A DNA stretch of 6,225 nucleotides from assembly GCA_028292785.1 (NCBI GenBank), contig JAQGLQ010000220.1, positions 1 to 6,225 on the forward strand, in the 5' to 3' direction. Below, piece by piece: positions 1-6,225 of the stretch. Numbering within the stretch: the first letter of the stretch is position 1; the number at the start of each line of letters is the position of its first letter. The notes under the pieces are model-generated. The model was given only the letters and a program-made list of their open reading frames with translations. It did not search any database and had not been told where the DNA came from. The DNA is from Noviherbaspirillum sp. (GTDB lineage Bacteria > Pseudomonadota > Gammaproteobacteria > Burkholderiales > Burkholderiaceae). A program made the position numbers and the translations under genes.

Positions 1-1
1 C

Positions 2-913
2 ACCATGCGCGAAAATGTCCTCGCGCTCACGGTCGTCACCGCCGACGGACGCATCATCAAGACCGGCACGCGCGCGAAGAAATCCTCGGCGGGCTACGAT
101 CTGACGCGCATCTTCGTCGGCAGCGAAGGTACGCTCGGCATCATTACCGACGTGACCGTCCGGCTGTACCCGCAACCCGAAGCGATTTCCGCCGCCGTCT
201 GCTCGTTTCCGGGCACCGGCGATGCGGTCAATGCCGTGATTCAGACCATCCAGCTTGGCGTGCCCGTCGCGCGCGTCGAATTTCTCGATGAGCAGGCCGT
301 GCGCGCCATCAACGCGCACGACAAGTTGAATCTTCCGGAGGGAAAGCCGCTGCTGCTGTTTGAATTCCATGGCAGCGAGAGCGGCGTGCAGGAACAGGCG
401 CGGCAAGTGCAGGACATCGCCGCCGAGCATGGCGCCAGCGGCTTCGAATGGGCGACGCGGCCCGAGGAACGTTCGCGCCTGTGGGCGGCGCGTCACAACG
501 CCTACTTCGCGATGCTGCAGATGCGTCCGGGAGGGCGCGCGATTTCGACCGACTGCTGCGTGCCGATCTCGCGCCTCGCCGAGTGCATCCTCGACACCAA
601 GGACGATTGCGAACGCAGCGGCATGATCCATTCCATCATCGGCCATGTCGGCGACGGAAATTTCCATGTGCTGCTGATGGTCGATCCGAACGATCCCGAC
701 GACGTCGCCAGGGCCGAGGCGGTGAACGCGCGCATGGTGACGCGCGCGCTCGCGATGGACGGCACCTGCACGGGGGAACATGGCATCGGCCTGCACAAGA
801 TGGATTTCCTGGTGCAGGAACATGGCGAAGGCGCTATCGACACCATGCGCACCCTGAAGCATGCATTCGATCCGAAAAACATCATGAACCCCGGAAAAGT
901 CCTGCGCTGGTAA
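2..913 (+). CDS. FAD-linked 2-hydroxyacid dehydrogenase (D-lactate/glycolate dehydrogenase type), 5'-truncated by window edge
   Basis: The frame is open from base 2, so the 5' end lies outside the window; the ATG at 5 is internal and is used here only to number residues. About 300 residues are visible, against roughly 460-480 usual for the family, so most of the N-terminal FAD-binding (PCMH) half is missing. What remains starts with the end of that domain (VGSEGTLGIITDVTV, residues 38-52), followed by the FAD-oxidase C-terminal domain. The family's metal/substrate signatures are intact: HVGDGNFH at 214-221 and GEHGIG at 257-262. The protein ends with LKHAFDP (284-290) and the usual NPGK tail. 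Such flavoproteins oxidise D-lactate, glycolate or related D-2-hydroxyacids to 2-oxoacids and reduce a cytochrome or quinone. It lies 12 bases before glcD, of which it is a paralogue, so co-transcription is likely. Exact substrate cannot be told from the sequence. Confidence 0.9.
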   Translation, partial: TMRENVLALTVVTADGRIIKTGTRAKKSSAGYDLTRIFVGSEGTLGIITDVTVRLYPQPEAISAAVCSFPGTGDAVNAVIQTIQLGVPVARVEFLDEQAVRAINAHDKLNLPEGKPLLLFEFHGSESGVQEQARQVQDIAAEHGASGFEWATRPEERSRLWAARHNAYFAMLQMRPGGRAISTDCCVPISRLAECILDTKDDCERSGMIHSIIGHVGDGNFHVLLMVDPNDPDDVARAEAVNARMVTRALAMDGTCTGEHGIGLHKMDFLVQEHGEGAIDTMRTLKHAFDPKNIMNPGKVLRW

Positions 914-925
914 CGATCGTCGATC

Positions 926-2413
926 ATGAATGCTCCTTCCGCACAAGAATTCACTGCCGAGCGCCAGCGCGAAGTCGTCCGCGCATTGCGGGCCGTGGTG
1001 CCCGACGGCTGCGTGTTGTTCAACGAGGAAGACACGCGCCCCTACGAATGCGACGGACTTGCCGCCTACCGGCAATTGCCGATGGTGGTGGTGCTGCCGG
1101 AGAACGAAACCCAGGTCGCGGCGATCCTGAAGACCTGCCGCGCGCTGCAGGCGCCCATCGTTCCGCGCGGCGCCGGAACCGGACTGTCGGGCGGCGCCAT
1201 GCCGATCGCGGATGGCGTGGTGCTGTCAACCGCGAAACTCAGCAAGATCGTCAGTGTGGATGCCTATTCGCGCACGGCGGTGGTCCAGCCGGGTGTGCGC
1301 AATCTGGCGATTTCGGAAGCGGCGGCTCCCTTCGGCCTGTATTACGCGCCCGATCCTTCCTCGCAGATCGCATGCACGATAGGCGGCAACGTCGCTGAAA
1401 ATTCCGGCGGCGTGCATTGCCTCAAGTACGGCTTGACCGTGCATAACGTCCTGCGCGTGCGCATGGTGACGATCGACGGCGAGATCATCGAACTGGGCGG
1501 CGGCGCGCTGGATTCGCCCGGCCTCGATCTGCTCGCGGTATTCATCGGTTCCGAAGGCATGCTCGGCGTCGTTACCGAAGTGACGGTCAAGCTGGTGCCC
1601 AAGCCGCAGACCGCGCGCGTCATCATGGCTTCCTTCGATGACGTGGTAAAGGGCGGCAATGCGGTCGCCAACGTGATCGCCGCGGGCATCATTCCCGCCG
1701 GCCTCGAAATGATGGACAAGACATCGTCGCGCATGGTGGAACCCTTCGTAAAAGCCGGCTACGACACCGACGCCGAAGCCATTCTCCTGTGCGAATCGGA
1801 CGGCACGCCCGATGAAGTCGAGGAAGAAATCGCTCGCATGAGCGAGGTGCTGAATGCATCCGGCGCGACCGCGATCTCGGTATCGCGCGACGAAGCCGAA
1901 CGCCTGAAATTCTGGTCCGGCCGCAAGAATGCGTTTCCCGCCGCCGGCCGCATTTCGCCCGACTACTATTGCATGGACGGCACGATTCCACGCAAGCGGC
2001 TGGCGGAGGTGCTGACCCGCATCACCGAGATGGAAAGCCAATACGGCTTGCGCTGCGCCAATGTATTTCACGCCGGCGACGGCAACCTGCATCCGCTGAT
2101 CCTGTTCGATGCGAACCGCGAAGGAGAATTCCGTCGCGCGGAACTGTTCGGCGCGGGTATCCTCGAACTCTGCGTCGAAGTCGGCGGCACCATTACCGGA
2201 GAACATGGCGTGGGCATCGAAAAGATCAATTCGATGTGCGTGCAGTTTTCGCCGCAGGAGCGCGAGGCGTTCTTCGCGATCAAGCGCGCATTCGATACCG
2301 CGTTCCTGCTCAACCCCGACAAGGCCATCCCTTCGCTGCATCGCTGCGCCGAATACGGCAAGATGCATGTGCAGCGCGGCCGGATGAAGTTCGCGGACCT
2401 GCCGCGCTTTTAA
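926..2413 (+). CDS. glcD: Glycolate oxidase subunit GlcD (FAD-binding catalytic subunit)
   Basis: This 495-residue protein is close to the length of E. coli GlcD (about 499). It carries an N-terminal FAD-binding domain with the loop PRGAGTGLSGG (80-90), IGGN (152-155) and IGSEGMLGVVTEVTV, then the FAD-oxidase C-terminal domain with HAGDGNLH (382-389) and GEHGVG (425-430), whose His and Glu residues belong to the conserved active-site/metal region of the family. The C-terminal tail after NPDKAIPSLHRCAEYG is typical of GlcD rather than of stand-alone D-lactate dehydrogenases. With GlcE and GlcF it oxidises glycolate to glyoxylate at the inner membrane. The ATG at 926 is chosen because it sits just after the preceding stop and gives the family length; its Shine-Dalgarno match is weak, which fits translational coupling. 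glcE begins 11 bases downstream. Confidence 0.95.
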   Translation: MNAPSAQEFTAERQREVVRALRAVVPDGCVLFNEEDTRPYECDGLAAYRQLPMVVVLPENETQVAAILKTCRALQAPIVPRGAGTGLSGGAMPIADGVVLSTAKLSKIVSVDAYSRTAVVQPGVRNLAISEAAAPFGLYYAPDPSSQIACTIGGNVAENSGGVHCLKYGLTVHNVLRVRMVTIDGEIIELGGGALDSPGLDLLAVFIGSEGMLGVVTEVTVKLVPKPQTARVIMASFDDVVKGGNAVANVIAAGIIPAGLEMMDKTSSRMVEPFVKAGYDTDAEAILLCESDGTPDEVEEEIARMSEVLNASGATAISVSRDEAERLKFWSGRKNAFPAAGRISPDYYCMDGTIPRKRLAEVLTRITEMESQYGLRCANVFHAGDGNLHPLILFDANREGEFRRAELFGAGILELCVEVGGTITGEHGVGIEKINSMCVQFSPQEREAFFAIKRAFDTAFLLNPDKAIPSLHRCAEYGKMHVQRGRMKFADLPRF

Positions 2414-2424
2414 GAAAACCTTCC

Positions 2425-3492
2425 ATGGAAACGACAACGGCCGAATTCAGGAAGCGCATCATCCAGGCGAGTGCCGCGAAAGCGCCGCTGCGCATTCGCG
2501 GTGGCGGCAGCAAGGACTGGTACGGGCAGGATCTGCAAGGCGAGGTATTGGATACCGGCGGCTATCGCGGCATCGTGTCGTACGAGCCGACCGAACTCGT
2601 CATCACCGCGCGCTGCGGCACGCCCCTGGCCGACGTCGAAGCGTCGCTGGCGCGGCACAATCAGATGCTGGCATTCGAGCCGCCGTATTTCGGGACCGGC
2701 GCGACCATCGGCGGCTTGGTCGCCAGCGGTCTGTCGGGTCCACGCCGTCAGCATGTCGGCGCCGTGCGCGACTTCATGCTCGGCGCCGTGCTGATGGATG
2801 GCAAGGGCGAGGTGTTGCACTTCGGCGGACAGGTGATGAAGAACGTCGCCGGCTACGATGTGTCGCGCCTGCTGGCCGGTTCGCTCGGCACGCTCGGCCT
2901 GTTGCTCGAAGTATCGCTGAAGGTGTTGCCTCGACCGGTTTCGGAAACCACGCTGCGGTTCGGGCTCGGCATGGCGGAAGCGATCCGCCGATTGAACGAG
3001 TGGGGCGGCCAGCCTCTGCCGATTTCGGCGAGCGCATGGCACAACGGCGTGCTGATCGCGCGCCTGTCCGGCGCCGAAGCGGCGGTCGGGATGGCAAAGC
3101 GGAGAATGGGCGGCGAAGAAGTCGAAGCCGACAGCATCTGGGCCGGCCTGCGCGAACAGACCAGCGATTTCTTTTCACTGAAGGACGCAGGCAGCCTGTG
3201 GCGGCTTTCCGTGCCCTCGCACGTGCCGCCTCTTGATCTGCCGGGCGAACAGCTGATCGAATGGGGCGGCGCCCAGCGCTGGCTCAAGCCCGAAGGCGAT
3301 ATCGAGGCCGCGTCGATCCGTTCGGCCGCTGAACAAGCCGGCGGACATGCCACGCTGTTCAAAGGCGGTGACAAGCGCGCCGGCGTATTTCATCCGCTCG
3401 CGGCCGCCGTCGAGAAAATTCATCGCAATCTCAAGCATGCATTCGACCCGTCCGGAATTTTCAACAGGGGCCGGATGTATCACGATTTCTAG
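2425..3492 (+). CDS. glcE: Glycolate oxidase subunit GlcE (second FAD-binding subunit)
   Basis: This 355-residue protein matches the usual GlcE length (about 350). It has the FAD-binding domain of the PCMH fold: RIRGGGSKDWYG (23-34), the ATIGG turn (93-97), and NVAGYDVSRLLAGSLGTLG (140-158). Unlike GlcD it has no HxGDGNxH or GEHG motif, so it should bind FAD without forming the complete hydroxyacid active site. The C-terminus ends with LKHAFDP (336-342) and FNRGRMY. GlcE is required together with GlcD and GlcF for glycolate oxidase activity in E. coli. The frame is open for about 450 bases upstream inside glcD, but the ATG at 2425 gives the family N-terminus and a gap of 11 bases after glcD; the upstream part is a shadow. 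The stop lies only two bases before the glcF start. Confidence 0.94.
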   Translation: METTTAEFRKRIIQASAAKAPLRIRGGGSKDWYGQDLQGEVLDTGGYRGIVSYEPTELVITARCGTPLADVEASLARHNQMLAFEPPYFGTGATIGGLVASGLSGPRRQHVGAVRDFMLGAVLMDGKGEVLHFGGQVMKNVAGYDVSRLLAGSLGTLGLLLEVSLKVLPRPVSETTLRFGLGMAEAIRRLNEWGGQPLPISASAWHNGVLIARLSGAEAAVGMAKRRMGGEEVEADSIWAGLREQTSDFFSLKDAGSLWRLSVPSHVPPLDLPGEQLIEWGGAQRWLKPEGDIEAASIRSAAEQAGGHATLFKGGDKRAGVFHPLAAAVEKIHRNLKHAFDPSGIFNRGRMYHDF

Positions 3493-3494
3493 AT

Positions 3495-4727
3495 ATGCAA
3501 ACCAATCTGGCCGATTTCATAAAGCACACCCGTGAAGGCGACGAAGCGGATGCCATTTTGCGCAAGTGCGTGCATTGCGGCTTCTGTACCGCCACCTGCC
3601 CCACCTATCAGTTGCTCGGGGATGAGCTCGACGGCCCGCGCGGCCGCATCTACCTGATGAAGCAGGTCCTCGAAGGGAAACAGGCGACCCGCAAGACGCA
3701 GATCCACCTCGACCGCTGCCTCACTTGCCGCAACTGCGAATCGACCTGTCCCTCGGGCGTGCAGTATGGCCGCCTGGTCGACATCGGCCGCAAGGTGGTC
3801 GAAGACCAGGTGGCGCGCCCGCTGGCGCAGCGCATCGCCCGCACTCTTCTGAAGGAAATCCTGCCGCGCAAATGGCTGTTCACCCCCATGCTGAAGGTCG
3901 GGCAGGCGGTGCGGCCGCTCTTGCCCCGGACGCTGAAGAACAAGGTGCCGCCAAGGCAGGATGCCGGCGCATGGCCGCGCGCGCAGCATGCGCGCAAGAT
4001 GCTGCTGCTCGACGGTTGCGTGCAGCCCGCGATGGCGCCCAACATCAACGCGGCGACGGCGCGCGTGATGGATGCGCTCGGCGTGCAGCTGATCGTCGCA
4101 TCGCGCGCCGGATGCTGCGGCGCGATCCGCCATCACATGAGCGATCACGAGGGCGGGCTTGCCGATGCGCGCCGCAATATCGATGCATGGTGGCCGCACG
4201 TCGAAACCGGCGCGGAAGCGATCGTGATGACCGCTTCCGGCTGTGGCGTGATGGTCAAGGATTACGGGCATCTGCTGGCGCATGATGCGGCCTACGCGGC
4301 GAAGGCCGCGCGCATTTCGGAGCTGACGCGCGACCTGAGCGAAATCCTTTTCGGCTTCGAAGCCGAGCTCGCCGGCAAGCTCGGTGGAAAAATCGGCAGG
4401 CGCGTCGCCTGGCATCCGCCGTGCACGCTGCAGCATGGGCAGCAGATCCGTGGCAAGGTCGAGAGCGTATTGCGCGCCGCCGGCGTCGACGTGCAGCTAT
4501 GCGGCGACAGTCATCTTTGCTGCGGTTCGGCGGGCACTTACTCGGTGCTGCAGCCGGATCTGGCTTATCGGCTGCGCGACAACAAGCTGAGCAGCCTGCA
4601 GGCGACCGGCCCGGAGATGATCGTCTCGGCCAATATCGGCTGCCTGACGCATCTGCAATCGGGGACCGCGACGCCCGTGCTGCACTGGATCGAACTGCTG
4701 GATCGCGCCTTGCGGCGCGCACTCTGA
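3495..4727 (+). CDS. glcF: Glycolate oxidase iron-sulfur subunit GlcF
   Basis: The protein has 410 residues, as expected for GlcF (about 407). Two classic 4Fe-4S motifs lie at the N-terminus: CVHCGFCTATCP with Cys 25, 28, 31 and 35, and CLTCRNCESTCP with Cys 75, 78, 81 and 85. Two CCG domains follow, with cores at 207-209 (GCCGAIRHH) and 342-344 (LCCGSAGTY), the second preceded by WHPPCTLQH. This is the ferredoxin-plus-two-CCG layout shared by GlcF, LutA and the GlpC/HdrB group. It carries electrons from the flavin subunits to the respiratory quinone pool at the cytoplasmic face of the membrane. The ATG at 3495 starts two bases after the glcE stop, which points to translational coupling. All cluster ligands are present, so the subunit looks functional. 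Confidence 0.95.
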   Translation: MQTNLADFIKHTREGDEADAILRKCVHCGFCTATCPTYQLLGDELDGPRGRIYLMKQVLEGKQATRKTQIHLDRCLTCRNCESTCPSGVQYGRLVDIGRKVVEDQVARPLAQRIARTLLKEILPRKWLFTPMLKVGQAVRPLLPRTLKNKVPPRQDAGAWPRAQHARKMLLLDGCVQPAMAPNINAATARVMDALGVQLIVASRAGCCGAIRHHMSDHEGGLADARRNIDAWWPHVETGAEAIVMTASGCGVMVKDYGHLLAHDAAYAAKAARISELTRDLSEILFGFEAELAGKLGGKIGRRVAWHPPCTLQHGQQIRGKVESVLRAAGVDVQLCGDSHLCCGSAGTYSVLQPDLAYRLRDNKLSSLQATGPEMIVSANIGCLTHLQSGTATPVLHWIELLDRALRRAL

Positions 4728-4730
4728 GAG
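4726..4730 (+). promoter_or_regulatory. Likely ribosome binding site of lrgA
   Basis: GAGAG lies seven bases before the lrgA ATG at 4738 and overlaps the glcF stop codon (4725-4727). It is the clearest Shine-Dalgarno-like match at any gene start in this window and supports that ATG. The placement suggests that the LrgA/LrgB pair is translated from the same message as glcF. Confidence 0.5.
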
Positions 4731-4737
4731 TGCTGCG

Positions 4738-5070
4738 ATGATCAATACGTTCACTACCCTGCTGGTCTTCCAGACCTTGGGCGAAGGCCTGGCCTATGCG
4801 TTCGCGTTACCGGTGCCCGGCCCGGTGATCGGGATGGTGCTGCTGTTCTGCTTCCTGATGCTCAAGCGCGATGCGGCTCCCAAGCTTGCCCCAAACGCGC
4901 TGGAATTTTTGAAGCACCTGTCGCTGCTGTTCATTCCCGCCGGCGTCGGCATCATGGTGCATGCGCAGCGCGTCGCCGCCGAGTGGCTGCCCATCGGCGC
5001 CGCCCTGATCGTAAGCACCACGCTATCCCTCGTGGTTACCGCGCTGGTTCTGAAGCGGCTGCAGAAATGA
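4738..5070 (+). CDS. lrgA: CidA/LrgA family membrane protein
   Basis: This 110-residue, strongly hydrophobic protein has about four predicted membrane segments (roughly residues 4-24, 28-42, 58-75 and 84-105). It carries the family signature PVPGPVIGM (25-33) and the second conserved block LLFIPAGVGIMVH (63-75). CidA/LrgA proteins were first described as holin-like and linked to murein hydrolase control. More recent work on LrgAB/PftAB types shows pyruvate transport, and plant PLGG1, related to LrgA plus LrgB, carries glycolate and glycerate. Here the gene follows glcF by 10 bases and overlaps lrgB, so a role in moving glycolate or another 2-hydroxyacid across the inner membrane is my preferred reading, by inference. 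A holin-like function cannot be excluded. It could equally be named cidA or yohJ. Confidence 0.9.
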   Translation: MINTFTTLLVFQTLGEGLAYAFALPVPGPVIGMVLLFCFLMLKRDAAPKLAPNALEFLKHLSLLFIPAGVGIMVHAQRVAAEWLPIGAALIVSTTLSLVVTALVLKRLQK

Positions 5071-5801
5071 CGCCGGGACTTAACCAGATCTGGGTCTATC
5101 TTTCGGCATCGCCCTTGCTGTGGCTGACCGCGACCCTGCTTGCGTATCAGGTGGCCTACGCAATCTATGCGCGATGCAAATTCAGTCCGCTGGCGAATCC
5201 GGTCGCGATCGCGGTCGCGCTTCTGGTGCTGATCCTCACCGTTACAAAGACACCATACAAAACGTACTTCGAAGGAGCGCAGTTCGTTCATTTCCTGCTC
5301 GGACCCGCGACGGTGGCGCTGGCGATTCCCCTGTATCAGCAATTCTCCCGGCTCAGGCGCAACTGGTTCGCCCTGCTGAGCGCCGCATCGATTGGCGGCG
5401 CGGCCGCGGTGGCGAGTGCGATGAGCGTGGCCTGGGCGCTCGGCGCTTCGCGCGCGACGGTGCTGTCGCTGGCGCCGAAAGCCGTGACCATGCCGATCGC
5501 GATGGGCGTATCCGAAAAGATCGGCGGTCTGCCGTCGCTCACGGCGGTGCTGGTCATGGTGACCGGCATCCTCGGCGCGACGACTGCGCGCTTCGTATTC
5601 GACCGGATGAAGATCGGCGACCACGGCATTCGGGGTTTTGCGGTCGGCGTGACGTCGCACGGCATCGGAACCGCCCGCGCTTTTCAGGTAAGCGAAGAAA
5701 TGGGTGCGTTCGCCGGATTGGCGATGGGCTTGTCCGGCGTGCTGACTGCGCTGCTGCTGCCGTTGGCGCTGAGGTTGCTCGGGGTGTTCTCGATGGTCTG
5801 A
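5067..5801 (+). CDS. lrgB: LrgB family membrane protein (CidB/LrgB/YohK type)
   Basis: The protein has 244 residues, near the usual 230 or so of LrgB/YohK proteins, and is hydrophobic along most of its length with several membrane segments. Family blocks are clear: FLLGPATVALAIPLY (76-90), SLAPKAVTMPIAMGVSEK (134-151) and GVTSHGIGTARA (194-205). The ATG at 5067 overlaps the lrgA stop as ATGA, the standard arrangement for coupled partner subunits; the open frame extends upstream to 4983, but that part lies inside lrgA and does not resemble the family. LrgB is the larger partner of LrgA; the LrgB-like half of plant PLGG1 is part of the plastid glycolate/glycerate carrier. In this operon the pair probably serves as a transporter for the substrate or product of the Glc enzyme, by inference. 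No terminator is visible after its stop. Confidence 0.92.
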   Translation: MTPGLNQIWVYLSASPLLWLTATLLAYQVAYAIYARCKFSPLANPVAIAVALLVLILTVTKTPYKTYFEGAQFVHFLLGPATVALAIPLYQQFSRLRRNWFALLSAASIGGAAAVASAMSVAWALGASRATVLSLAPKAVTMPIAMGVSEKIGGLPSLTAVLVMVTGILGATTARFVFDRMKIGDHGIRGFAVGVTSHGIGTARAFQVSEEMGAFAGLAMGLSGVLTALLLPLALRLLGVFSMV

Positions 5802-5846
5802 GGGCAGTACCTGAACCAATTTACAGCTACCGGCTGAACCGCTTCG

Positions 5847-6225
5847 ATGGCAGATGCAAACCTGGCAGAGGCCAACTTGAGTACTGCCACTCTTCGGGAT
5901 GCGTCTCTGAAGGGGGCATGCCTGAAGCGCGCTGACCTGAGCGGCGCAAAAATGGGGGCGCGGATCTTGAGTCCGCAATTTTAAACTCCGCCAATATGTT
6001 CGGGACGATACTTGGGAGCGCCAATTTGCGCGGCGCGAAATTGGAAAACGCGGATCTGCGCATGGCGCAGCTGGATTTCGCGAATTTGCGGAATGCCTGT
6101 CTGGTCAATGCGGATATGCGTGAAGCCCACCTGATTAATGCGGAGATACCGGGTGCAAATCTGGGGAGCGCGAAGCTCCAAGGAGCAATGAGGTATGCGA
6201 ACCTTGTGGGCACGGCTCAGCAGAA
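5847..6225 (+). pseudogene. Pentapeptide-repeat protein gene with a one-base frame break, 3' end outside window
   Basis: Read from the ATG at 5847, the product is MADANLAEANLSTATL and on through seven xxA(D/N)L-type repeats, then meets TAA at 5982-5984 after 45 residues. From about 5960 the next frame continues the same repeat without stops to the window edge (GSANL, RGAKL, ENADL, DFANL, PGANL and others). Adding one G to the run of five G at 5954-5958 joins both parts as SGAKM-GGADL-ESAIL in exact register, giving at least 126 codons. Such proteins fold as right-handed four-sided beta-helices; some (MfpA, Qnr) mimic DNA and bind gyrase, most have no known role. An in-frame stop at 5835-5837 rules out a start further upstream, and no good ribosome site precedes 5847. 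It begins 45 bases after lrgB. A true frameshift or a sequencing indel are both possible; function is unknown. Confidence 0.8.
5850..6178 (+). repeat. Coding array of 22 tandem pentapeptide units (15 bp period)
   Basis: The stretch encodes consecutive five-residue units with Ala (sometimes Thr) at the third place and Leu, Met or Ile at the fifth: ADANL, AEANL, STATL, RDASL, KGACL, KRADL, SGAKM, then after the frame break GGADL, ESAIL, NSANM and on to GSAKL. I count 7 units before and 15 after the break. The DNA units have diverged, so this is a protein-level repeat, not a recent DNA duplication. After 6178 the register slips by one residue (QGAM, RYANL), which may mark the end of the regular helix. 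Confidence 0.85.

Noticed and set aside
1969..2424. Upstream extension of the glcE frame into glcD
   Set aside because: The added residues are a shadow of glcD and do not resemble GlcE; the ATG at 2425 gives the family length and N-terminus.
1226..2437. Long open frame on the minus strand (403 codons) opposite glcD
   Set aside because: It is the antisense shadow of a GC-rich gene with strong third-position bias; its product has a His/Arg/Ala-rich composition and no recognisable domain, while the + strand frame is an unmistakable GlcD.
3489..4436. Minus-strand open frame of 315 codons opposite glcF
   Set aside because: It is antisense to a protein with all eight Fe-S ligand cysteines and two CCG domains, and its own product resembles nothing.
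4983..5066. Upstream extension of the lrgB frame into lrgA
   Set aside because: It overlaps the lrgA coding region and has no family similarity; the ATGA overlap at 5067 is the natural start.
5802..5846. Rho-independent terminator between lrgB and the pentapeptide gene
   Set aside because: No GC-rich inverted repeat followed by a T run is visible in these 45 bases.
5940..5960. Programmed -1 ribosomal frameshift site in the pentapeptide gene
   Set aside because: The bases around the break do not form a canonical slippery heptamer in the zero frame and the homopolymers are only five long, so an indel or a sequencing error is the simpler explanation.
4794..5978. Long open frame on the minus strand (394 codons) opposite lrgA, lrgB and the pentapeptide gene
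   Set aside because: It spans three unrelated + strand reading frames, is rich in Arg/Gln/His and has no domain; it is an antisense artefact.
5827..6213. Minus-strand open frame with periodic sequence opposite the pentapeptide repeats
   Set aside because: The 15-base period on the + strand produces a periodic antisense frame automatically; the A(D/N)L pattern is only on the + strand.

Overview
This window looks like chromosomal DNA of a GC-rich betaproteobacterium. The coding style (G/C at third positions, very tight gene packing) and the overall look of the Glc proteins fit Burkholderiales, possibly Oxalobacteraceae. That placement is an impression from protein character, not a database match. 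All genes I can support lie on the + strand.

Positions 2 to 5801 read as one operon whose start lies upstream of the window. In order it holds: the C-terminal two thirds of an FAD-linked 2-hydroxyacid (D-lactate/glycolate type) dehydrogenase; glcD; glcE; glcF; then a CidA/LrgA-family membrane protein and an LrgB-family membrane protein. Gaps are 12, 11, 2 and 10 bases, and the lrgA and lrgB genes overlap by four bases (ATGA). No terminator or promoter is visible between them. GlcD, GlcE and GlcF form the membrane-associated glycolate oxidase, which turns glycolate (and to some extent D-lactate) into the 2-oxoacid and passes electrons through FAD and Fe-S clusters toward quinone. The LrgA/LrgB pair sits where a substrate permease would be expected. 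Because the plant plastid glycolate/glycerate carrier PLGG1 is an LrgA-LrgB type protein, the pair is a good candidate for the glycolate or 2-hydroxyacid transporter of this pathway. That is an inference from position and family.

From 5847 to the right edge is a gene for a pentapeptide-repeat protein. Its reading frame is broken near 5954-5958: seven repeats are read in one frame and fifteen more, in perfect five-residue register, in the next. Adding a single G to the run of five G restores an unbroken solenoid of at least 126 codons that runs off the window. It is either a young pseudogene or a sequencing/assembly indel. The region is a little less GC-rich than the operon.

I see no tRNA, rRNA, CRISPR array, insertion sequence or replication origin. 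The most interesting points are the glcDEF-lrgAB linkage and the one-base frame break in the pentapeptide gene.
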